NCBI RefSeq assembly: GCF_000063445.1
Contig: NC_009464.1
Location: 372,001 to 436,000, forward strand
Length of the DNA: 64,000 nt
Reading direction: 5' to 3'
Origin: Methanocella arvoryzae MRE50
GTDB lineage: Archaea; Halobacteriota; Methanocellia; Methanocellales; Methanocellaceae
Positions 58,156 to 64,000 of this stretch are shown one piece after another (position 1 is the stretch's first letter; each line of letters opens with the position of its first letter). A program made the translations under genes and the position numbers. Below the pieces are notes generated by a model. The model had not been told where the DNA came from. It searched no databases and was given only the letters and a program-made list of their open reading frames with translations.

Positions 58156-58530
58156 TTGAAGTGTTACCTACATAATGAAACTGAAGCAGTAGGCACCTGT
58201 ACCCGGTGTGGGAAGGCCTTATGCTCCGATTGCGCTATGAACGTCAACGGGAAGATGGTGTGTAGGCAGTGTACTGAACAGATGGCCAGCGCCCCTGTCA
58301 TCAACCGGAAGGAGCCCATTTTGTCGCTGATCCTCTCGTTCCTCGTACCTGGCCTGGGTCAGATCTATAACGGTCAGGTAAAGAAGGGCTTGGTGTTACT
58401 GGTAGCCTATTTCCTCTTGTGCTGGACTTGCATTGCGCCGCTTATTATATGGATTTATGGCTTATATGATGGCTACACGGTCGCTGCAGCCATTAACTGC
58501 GGTGAACACCAGCCGGACTGGTTCTCGTAA
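58156..58530 (+). CDS. B-box zinc finger plus TM2-like membrane protein, paralog 3
   Basis: 124 residues from TTG 58156, with GGTGGGATAGGAG just upstream. The order is the same as in paralog 2: zinc finger MKCYLHNETEAVGTCTRCGK with CSDC and CRQC, then VPGLGQIYNGQVKKG and two short membrane segments, ending GEHQPDWFS. It is shorter in the membrane part than paralog 2. Evidently derived by tandem duplication. Confidence 0.8.
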   Translation: MKCYLHNETEAVGTCTRCGKALCSDCAMNVNGKMVCRQCTEQMASAPVINRKEPILSLILSFLVPGLGQIYNGQVKKGLVLLVAYFLLCWTCIAPLIIWIYGLYDGYTVAAAINCGEHQPDWFS

Positions 58531-58645
58531 AACCCTCTTTTATCATTTTTTCAGACTTTTTCAGACTTGATCTGCTCGTTTTAACGGTGAATTCTTTTAA
58601 CCAGCCGGTCATCATGTCATAAACAAGTAACGGCGGAATCTCCGG

Positions 58646-59116
58646 ATGAAGTGTTACCTGCATAACGATACTGAAGCAATAGGCGCATGTACCCGATGCG
58701 GAAAGGGTCTCTGTTCATGCTGTACGATCTCGATCGACAACCGGATGATCTGTTAGGAATGTGCTGCAGTGATGGCTGAACAAGCACAGTACTGCTTACC
58801 GCGGAAAGACCCCTTCTTCGCCGCAGTCCTCTCAATCGCCGGCGGCTTGCTCACAGGAAGCCTGCTTTTCAGCCTCGGCCAGCTTTATAATGGCCAGGTG
58901 AAGAAATTCACCGTCTTGACCATCGTTAACATTTTCATGGGCGGGATCGTCGCAGCCCTGTACCTCGGAGGCAGCCTTATAACGGTTGGCGTAGGGCTGT
59001 TATGCTGTCTGCCAGTTTTTCTGTTACCCGTAATCATATATATTTATGAGATCTACGATGCTTACGTGACTGCTACCATGCTAAACCGCGGAGAACCTGC
59101 TTATGACTGGTTTTGA
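58646..59116 (+). pseudogene. TM2-like paralog 4 with an in-frame TAG after the zinc finger
   Basis: ATG 58646 starts MKCYLHNDTEAIGACTRCGK, as in paralogs 2 and 3, but codon 37 is TAG (58754-58756), exactly where they have K or R (CKQC, CRQC; here C-stop-EC). The same frame continues without another stop through VMAEQAQYCLPRKDP and the membrane part to 59116. Either a nonsense mutation has split the gene, with the second part possibly initiating at ATG 58769, or the stop is read through. No pyrrolysine genes are in this window. Confidence 0.7.
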
Positions 59117-59124
59117 TTACCACC

Positions 59125-59904
59125 TTATGTTTTCAGGTTCTTACCACTCTCGAACATCCTGACGCTGGCGATGAAGCAGATGATTAACACGACCATTATC
59201 GCTATCAGGCAATAGTAGGGGTCCGTCCGCAAGTAGCCGATCATCGAGTATCTAAAGCCGTCGATGACGTAGGTTAACGGGTCCACGTAAGAGACTATTC
59301 GGAGCCAGTCTCCGGGAACCATGTCTATAGAAAAGAAGACGCCGCCCAAAAACAGGAGGGGGCTAAGGATATAGCTCATCACGTTGCCTACGTCCTCGAT
59401 ATTCTTGGACCACTGGCCGAACATGACGCCTATGGTAGCGAAGATCGCCGAAGTGAATACCAGGAAGAGGATGAAGAGCAGGATATCGTGGAGCCATATT
59501 CCAAATAACAGCATGGTCACGGCCGCGATGATCAGGCCCATGAACAGGCCCCGGGCCATGCCTCCGAGCACGTAGGCCACGACCATGGTCGAATAGTGCA
59601 TGGGTGTGGTCAGAGGGTCTTCGATGTACTGGTTATCTCTTGAAATATAGATGGAGTAGGCCGGGTTGATGTACGCGTGGATGATCACCTGCATCATGAC
59701 CAGGCCGGGAAGCATGAACTCAATATATGAGTGCCCGCCCATCGGGGGGATGGCCGATCCGAGCGCGTAGCCGAACGCGAAGATGTACAGGAAGGTCGAG
59801 ACCAGGCTGGGCAGCACCGTCCGGTTGGGCTTTCTGGCAAACCGGATGATCTCCCGCTTCACCATGGTGGACATGGCGATGAGTTGCTTATTCACGCAGC
59901 TCAC
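59125..59904 (-). CDS. ABC-2 type transporter permease
   Basis: 259 residues from GTG 59904 with six transmembrane segments, and the family's LSPLLFLGGVFFSIDMVPGDW before the last helices. It overlaps the ATP-binding gene by 17 bases. With the ATPase at 59888-60832 it makes an exporter of the DrrA/DrrB or NodIJ type for drugs, lipids or polysaccharides; substrate is unknown. Confidence 0.88.
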   Translation of the reverse strand: MSCVNKQLIAMSTMVKREIIRFARKPNRTVLPSLVSTFLYIFAFGYALGSAIPPMGGHSYIEFMLPGLVMMQVIIHAYINPAYSIYISRDNQYIEDPLTTPMHYSTMVVAYVLGGMARGLFMGLIIAAVTMLLFGIWLHDILLFILFLVFTSAIFATIGVMFGQWSKNIEDVGNVMSYILSPLLFLGGVFFSIDMVPGDWLRIVSYVDPLTYVIDGFRYSMIGYLRTDPYYCLIAIMVVLIICFIASVRMFESGKNLKT

Positions 59905-60832
59905 GCCCCGTCAGCTTAATGAAGACGTCTTCCAGGCTGGATTCGGTGACGTGCATGGACTTGACGGACATTCCCGAGGTCCTGAGCATGTCGAGGATTT
60001 TTACCGCGGCGGTATTCGGGTCGGTCACCCTGACGCTGAGCATTCCGTCCTTCCACCAGACACGTCGGACCTCAGGAATAATTTTCAGGTCAGGCGGGGT
60101 CCCGCCGGAAAAGGCGATCTCGATCAGGTTACCGCTGCCCGAGGACTGGATCAGCTCTTTGGGCGAGCCCATGGCGATTATTTTGCCGTGGTCCATGATC
60201 GCCACCCGGGTGCACAGGTTTTCGGCTTCTTCAATGTAGTGGGTGGTCAGGATGATCGTCGTGCCGTCATCGTTCAGCTTTTTGAGCATCTCCCAGAGGG
60301 ATCGCCTGAGCTGAACGTCGACACCGGTGGTGGGTTCGTCCAGGAAGAGCAGTTTCGGCCTCTGCATCAGGGCTCTGCCGATCAGCAGGCGCCGTTTCAT
60401 GCCGCCGGAGAGTTTGGTGCACGCGGTATTAGCCTTATCCTTGATCTCCAGGAACTCCAGCAGCTCATCCGCCCTCGCTTCCCGCTCTCTGCGCTCCATG
60501 CCAAAATAGCCTGCGTGGTAGGTCAGGATGTCCCTCGTAGTCAGGTTCTCGTCGAAGTTGAAATCCTGGGGCACGACGCCGATGAGCTCTCTGGCCGCAT
60601 ACTTATCCTTAACAACGTCTTTGCCGAATATGGTCGCCGAGCCGTCCGTCGGCGTGCATAGCCCGACCAGTGTCCTGATTAGCGTGGTCTTGCCCGCGCC
60701 GTTGGGCCCCAGCAGCCCGAAAAATTCTCCTTTTTTAATCTCCAGGTCAACGTGATCTACGGCTACCAGCTTATCGAAAGACCTGGTCAGGTTCCGGATG
60801 ACGATCGCATCTTCTTCAGGCACTGCATACAC
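59888..60832 (-). CDS. ABC transporter ATP-binding protein (DrrA-like)
   Basis: 314 residues from GTG 60832. Walker A is GPNGAGKTTLIRTLVG, the signature is KLSGGMKRRLLIGRALMQRP, Walker B is LLFLDEPTTGVD, and the H-loop is TTHYIEEAE. The C-terminal 90 residues match the extension of the daunorubicin-resistance-type ATPases. Co-transcribed with the permease. Confidence 0.93.
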   Translation of the reverse strand: MYAVPEEDAIVIRNLTRSFDKLVAVDHVDLEIKKGEFFGLLGPNGAGKTTLIRTLVGLCTPTDGSATIFGKDVVKDKYAARELIGVVPQDFNFDENLTTRDILTYHAGYFGMERREREARADELLEFLEIKDKANTACTKLSGGMKRRLLIGRALMQRPKLLFLDEPTTGVDVQLRRSLWEMLKKLNDDGTTIILTTHYIEEAENLCTRVAIMDHGKIIAMGSPKELIQSSGSGNLIEIAFSGGTPPDLKIIPEVRRVWWKDGMLSVRVTDPNTAAVKILDMLRTSGMSVKSMHVTESSLEDVFIKLTGRELRE

Positions 60833-60836
60833 AGTC

Positions 60837-61625
60837 CTATAATTTCATGGCTTCTGCAGGGCTCAGCCCATTGTGGACTACCGCGCTAATCCGCCTGACC
60901 ATGAGGACCGGGTTCTCGTGCATGAACACGTTGCGGCCGATGGCAACGCCGCCTGCTCCGGCCTCCATCGCCCCACGGATCTTTTCCAGCAGCTCCAGGT
61001 CGGAGCCGGTCCGGAGGCCTCCTGCCACCAGCACTGGCACAGGGCAGCCTTTCACGACTTTCTTAAAAGAGTCAGGGTCTCCTGAATAGTTGGTCTTGAT
61101 CAGGTCTGCGCCCAGTTCAGCGCCCACCCTGCAGGCGTGGGCGATCAGGTCAGCGTCATACTGGTTGTGGATGTTCTTGCCTCTGGCGTACATCATGGCC
61201 AGCAGCGGCAAGCCCAGTTCCTCGCTCTCCCGGGATATGCGGCCCAGGTCGTCCAGCATCGCGAACTCCTTATCCGAGCCTACGTTGACGTGTATCGATA
61301 CGGCGTCGGCTCCGAGCTTCAGGGCTTCAAGAGGCGAAGCCACAAGAATTTTATAATCCGGATCAGTGCTGAGAGTGGTGCTGGCCGAGAGATGGATGAT
61401 CAGTCCCGTGTTTTTCTGGTGGCCGGCATAGCATTCCTTTGCGATGCCCTTGTGCATGATCATCGCGTTTGCCCCGCCTTCGCCTGCAGCGATCATCGAT
61501 TGCCTGATGTCCGAGAGGCCGGTGACCGGACCGAGGGTGACCCCATGGTCCACTGGCACCATTACAGTCTTCTTACTCTGCCGGTTGATAATGCGTCCAA
61601 GCCTTATGCACTTGCCTGTATTCAT
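60837..61625 (-). CDS. ADH synthase / archaeal class I aldolase paralog
   Basis: 262 residues. It shares the barrel motifs of the protein at 3350-4144: VPVDHGVTLGPVTGL, MMYARGKNIHN, the Schiff-base region DLIKTNYSGDPDSFKKVV and AIGRNVFMHENP. This family includes ADH synthase (MJ0400) and archaeal fructose-bisphosphate aldolase-like enzymes (MJ1585). Since the other copy is joined to DHQ synthase II, this one may have the aldolase role or be a second ADH synthase. It is just 4 bases upstream of the ABC genes' start, on the same strand, so probably co-transcribed. Confidence 0.82.
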   Translation of the reverse strand: MNTGKCIRLGRIINRQSKKTVMVPVDHGVTLGPVTGLSDIRQSMIAAGEGGANAMIMHKGIAKECYAGHQKNTGLIIHLSASTTLSTDPDYKILVASPLEALKLGADAVSIHVNVGSDKEFAMLDDLGRISRESEELGLPLLAMMYARGKNIHNQYDADLIAHACRVGAELGADLIKTNYSGDPDSFKKVVKGCPVPVLVAGGLRTGSDLELLEKIRGAMEAGAGGVAIGRNVFMHENPVLMVRRISAVVHNGLSPAEAMKL

Positions 61626-61819
61626 GATTGCACCTATAGGGAAGCTGGTTTAGTCGGATGCCGGTCAGGCGAAATCTTCGAATTCATGCATATATACGTT
61701 TATTATACAAAATGTTTTCCTCATAGCTTCCTGGCCGGATATGTTGAAAGAATATGGGCATGTTTGACGGTTAGTAAAAAAGCAGTTCTGGCGAATACGC
61801 CGCTAAAGGGTCTGGTTGT

Positions 61820-61844
61820 CTCGCCGCGCTGCAGTCGCGGCGAG
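61820..61844 (-). terminator. Perfect hairpin after the NimA-like gene
   Basis: CTCGCCGCG (61820-61828) and CGCGGCGAG (61836-61844) are exact complements with a 7-base loop, 13 bases after the stop at 61857 in the direction of transcription. No T-run follows, so it may be an RNA-end stabiliser as well as a terminator. Confidence 0.5.
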
Positions 61845-61856
61845 AGTCCGTCAGGC

Positions 61857-62357
61857 TTAATGGGCTTTCTTGCCAGTGATCTCTTTAGCTTCCAGCTTGT
61901 AGAGCGTCAGAGGTATGTTGGATGCAGACAGGTAATCGATCCCTTTCTTCGACCATGGCACTCGCAGCAGGTAGGTGATACCAACCTTGTCCTTGACCGC
62001 CGTGGACATTGCCACGTTCATGGTATTCCGCTCCTCGCTGTCCGTCACTTCGACCAGCCTGCCCTTGAGGATGACACTTCTGTAGTCTGACAGGTCTTTG
62101 CTCGCCCAGTCCACTTCCACGGTCACATTCGGGTCCCGGCTCAGCAGGTCCATCTTTTTGCCTGTCGAGGTCAGGTGGAAATACATCGTATCCCCGAAAT
62201 AGTAGTACTCCATGGGCAGCGTATACGGATATGGCTGATCGTTGAATGTTATCCGGCACAGCAACTGGCTGTTGAGCAGATCATCAATTTCGCGGTGCGA
62301 CATGTCCGGCAGATCGAACCGTTTGATCTCGTAATCCCTCTTTATTTGTTCCTGCAC
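61857..62357 (-). CDS. Pyridoxamine 5'-phosphate oxidase-like (NimA-like) flavin protein
   Basis: 166 residues from GTG 62357; GGTG and a TATA-like TTATATTTATT lie just upstream, whereas the longer frame from 62387 would begin inside that promoter. Blocks LLCRITFNDQPYPYTLPMEYYYFGDTMYFH, MDLLSRDPNVTVEVDW and VILKGRLVEV match the split-barrel FMN proteins that include 5-nitroimidazole reductase NimA. Substrate unknown. Confidence 0.8.
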   Translation of the reverse strand: MQEQIKRDYEIKRFDLPDMSHREIDDLLNSQLLCRITFNDQPYPYTLPMEYYYFGDTMYFHLTSTGKKMDLLSRDPNVTVEVDWASKDLSDYRSVILKGRLVEVTDSEERNTMNVAMSTAVKDKVGITYLLRVPWSKKGIDYLSASNIPLTLYKLEAKEITGKKAH

Positions 62358-62524
62358 TGCAAACACCAAATAAATATAAGTTTTCAAATAAATAAATACG
62401 ATGCACGCAGTTGCCGGAGATTGAGTGCTTATACGGGCTATCGGAATCTTAATTTCCGCCGCTGCGCAGGAGAAAAGCTGGGAGAAACAGGCCGGGCAGT
62501 TATAGTCCTCTGGGACGATACTTC

Positions 62525-62713
62525 TTATTCCCCGGTATCCGACTGGGACTCATCGTAGTTGGCCCGGGCATACTCTTCCCTGCGGCGGTCCGCCCGTCGG
62601 TTGAAATCTTCGACCCTGTCCGGGCTCTGGCTGCTCTGCTCCCGGTTCAGCCGCTTTTCCCGCTCGATGTCCTCCGCTACGATATCCTCTACACTTCGCT
62701 TTTGTTCAGCCAT
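62525..62713 (-). CDS. Small highly charged protein
   Basis: 62 residues from ATG 62713, almost all charged or polar (SVEDIVAEDIEREKRLNREQ; DFNRRADRRREEYARANYDE). Probably helical and soluble. No family recognised. A separate transcription unit is likely, as its neighbours are 77 or more bases away. Confidence 0.5.
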   Translation of the reverse strand: MAEQKRSVEDIVAEDIEREKRLNREQSSQSPDRVEDFNRRADRRREEYARANYDESQSDTGE

Positions 62714-62790
62714 GAATAATCAGGTGGATATAAGGAGCCCGGGAAGAATAATCATCCCCCGTAATCTGGCGATCTATGGCTCTCAATCGA

Positions 62791-63168
62791 TTACCTGTGC
62801 TGTGCGTGCTTCAGGCCTTCGTTGAACAGTGTCAGCATGTGCTCATCATCGAGGGAGTAGATTGCCGATTTGCCCTCTTTCCGGAACTTGACCAGCCGCA
62901 TAGCCTTTAAAATTCGGAGCTGGTGGGATATGGCGGAGTTTTCCATACCCAGTGCGCAGGCAATGTCGCAGACGCACATCTCTCCCGCAGAGAGGGCATT
63001 GATTATGCGGAGCCTAGTAGGGTCGCCCATGACCTTGAAAATGTCCGACAGGCGCTGCACGGTCTCCTCGTCGATCGCCCTGGCCCGGGCTCTGCTGACT
63101 GAGCCTTCGTGGACCTGCGTCGCCTCGCAGGAATCATAATCATTGGTGGAATCCGGATGGCCAGCCAT
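62791..63168 (-). CDS. ArsR/SmtB-family metal-sensing repressor
   Basis: 125 residues. The winged helix has ALSAGEMCVCDIACALGMENSAISHQLRIL, including the alpha-3 metal site CVC of CadC/ArsR-type sensors. The end YSLDDEHMLTLFNEGLKHAQHR has the alpha-5 D-x-H...H-x2-H set of SmtB/ZiaR-type zinc sensors. The N-terminal CEATQVHEG fits the extra cysteine of CadC/ZiaR. Both site types are present, so it may sense zinc or cadmium/lead. No metal transporter is adjacent in the window. Confidence 0.88.
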   Translation of the reverse strand: MAGHPDSTNDYDSCEATQVHEGSVSRARARAIDEETVQRLSDIFKVMGDPTRLRIINALSAGEMCVCDIACALGMENSAISHQLRILKAMRLVKFRKEGKSAIYSLDDEHMLTLFNEGLKHAQHR

Positions 63169-63215
63169 GGAGTATCAATGGAATATGCCTCCGGCCGGCG
63201 ATATAGTTTTTGCGC

Positions 63216-63971
63216 TCAGACGATCTTAAAGTATTCGCACAGCTTCCACCGGACCGCCATCGGCAGGTAAAACAGCTTGACGTGCAGGGGCGACTCTTCC
63301 AGGCCATCGATGAACTCCCGGTACTTGATCAGCATGTCGCCCAGTTCCAGCTGGTAGTACCGGGCGTGGTAGATCATGAGAAAGACTAACCCGACTGCCA
63401 TAAGTCCTAAGACTACGTCCAGGGGTACCGGTATCTGAAGCAAATTACCGGCCACGAGGCCGCCGATGATCAGTGTGTTAAACACGTAGAGCGGAATCGA
63501 TAGTAGTGATGTCTTAAAATGGTATCTCTTATAGAATCCGGTAGTCATGGCCACGTACCAGATCAAAAATACTAGCAGAGCCACTTGCAGGGCCAGTATG
63601 TTAAACAGGACCCCGATCCCGAAGACGATGATCAGGGGGAGCTTGATCAGCCTGCCTACCAGTTCATTTTTCAGGTCGATGCCGGGTTTCTCCGGAATTT
63701 CTTCCGAGCTGACCTTCAGGCCTTCCTTCCCGTACTCGATCTTCACGTCCATAAGGTAGTACCGCTTGACTTTGCGGCTGCCTTCAGCCTCCCAACGGCC
63801 TTCGACGATGCCCTCTTCCTCCATCGCCTTCAGCCGGCGCACTACAAAGGGCTCGCTCAGCCCCATCTCCTGCGCCAGCTCCCGGGGATAGTACGGCCTG
63901 GCTTTGAGCCGGTCCAGGATCTTGAGATTAGACTCGTTGTTCAGCAGGCGGGCGACGTCTTTCGCGGGCAT
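63216..63971 (-). CDS. Membrane-bound winged-helix transcription regulator
   Basis: 251 residues. Residues 1-70 form an ArsR-like winged helix (NLKILDRLKARPYYPRELAQ, EPFVVRRLKAMEEEGIVEG, KVKRYYLMD). Four to five transmembrane helices follow from about residue 110 to 205, then a cytosolic tail. Such one-component membrane regulators are common in methanogens and may react to membrane or envelope signals. No target is evident. It is 48 bases upstream of the ArsR/SmtB gene on the same strand. Confidence 0.78.
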   Translation of the reverse strand: MPAKDVARLLNNESNLKILDRLKARPYYPRELAQEMGLSEPFVVRRLKAMEEEGIVEGRWEAEGSRKVKRYYLMDVKIEYGKEGLKVSSEEIPEKPGIDLKNELVGRLIKLPLIIVFGIGVLFNILALQVALLVFLIWYVAMTTGFYKRYHFKTSLLSIPLYVFNTLIIGGLVAGNLLQIPVPLDVVLGLMAVGLVFLMIYHARYYQLELGDMLIKYREFIDGLEESPLHVKLFYLPMAVRWKLCEYFKIV

Positions 63972-64000
63972 CAGTGGCTAATATTCAGAGCTATCATATA

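Noticed and set aside
59783-62090. Plus-strand frames of about 290-317 residues over the ABC ATPase and the aldolase paralog
   Set aside because: They overlap genes with full motif sets and start inside other genes.

Overview
The window looks like chromosomal DNA of a methanogenic archaeon of the Methanocellales (Rice Cluster I) or a close relative. The basis is the archaeal shikimate entry pair (ADH synthase plus 3-dehydroquinate synthase II), an Sm-like protein, an iron-sulfur flavoprotein, core-type methionine synthase, the HerA-NurA-Mre11-Rad50 operon, archaeal TATA promoters (several placed for leaderless transcripts), frequent GTG/TTG starts and a GC-rich background. Order and genus are inferred from gene content; no sequence comparison could be run.

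Layout. 1-14956 is ordinary chromosome: end of a NucS-type nuclease gene, MFS protein, Mut7-C protein, PadR regulator divergent from the two-gene aromatic entry operon, a membrane-anchored hydrolase overlapping a QW-repeat protein, a large KamA-family radical SAM enzyme, TrkH, a frameshifted DUF1697 gene, a surface protein built of fifteen exact 13-residue repeats, LysE and DUF952 proteins.

15002-25738 is an AT-rich integrated region ending in a tRNA-Gln(CUG) gene. The 14-base 3' end of that tRNA recurs in the same orientation at 15002 and 18114, so two related elements appear to sit in tandem. The tRNA-proximal one has a tyrosine integrase, an HUH rolling-circle Rep protein beside a very palindromic origin-like segment, an HNH nuclease fused to membrane helices, a zinc-ribbon protein with a HEPN-like RNxxxH motif, and an IS1634-type insertion sequence. 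The distal one has no integrase or Rep, only a ClpP-fold protease gene of the SDH_sah type cut by an ISL3 insertion sequence (8-bp target duplication), with a small gene behind it.

26120-33564 encodes lipoyl synthase and a complete pyruvate-dehydrogenase-type complex (E1 alpha, E1 beta, E2, E3) in one operon, facing a rhodanese plus split lipoate ligase operon: enzyme, cofactor synthesis and cofactor attachment together, unusual for a methanogen. 33788-42293 has three secreted low-complexity proteins, two divergent acyl/aryl-CoA ligases separated by three palindromes spaced exactly 16 bp, and a four-subunit 2-oxoacid:ferredoxin oxidoreductase. So both ferredoxin-linked and lipoate-linked 2-oxoacid oxidation are encoded.

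42730-45024 holds small genes (TPR, MazG-like, flavodoxin, Sm-like, and a winged-helix protein with a four-cysteine motif resembling TFE-beta/RPC39). 45286-53471 is the DNA-end resection operon HerA, HAS-barrel protein, NurA, Rad50, Mre11, plus a winged-helix protein and a GATase-like protein upstream. 53665-63971 carries a zinc-ribbon methyltransferase, an iron-sulfur flavoprotein, methionine synthase, an array of four paralogous TM2-like membrane proteins (one with a poly-C frameshift, one with an in-frame TAG), an ABC-2 exporter, a second ADH-synthase paralog, a NimA-like flavin protein, an ArsR/SmtB metal sensor and a membrane-bound winged-helix protein.
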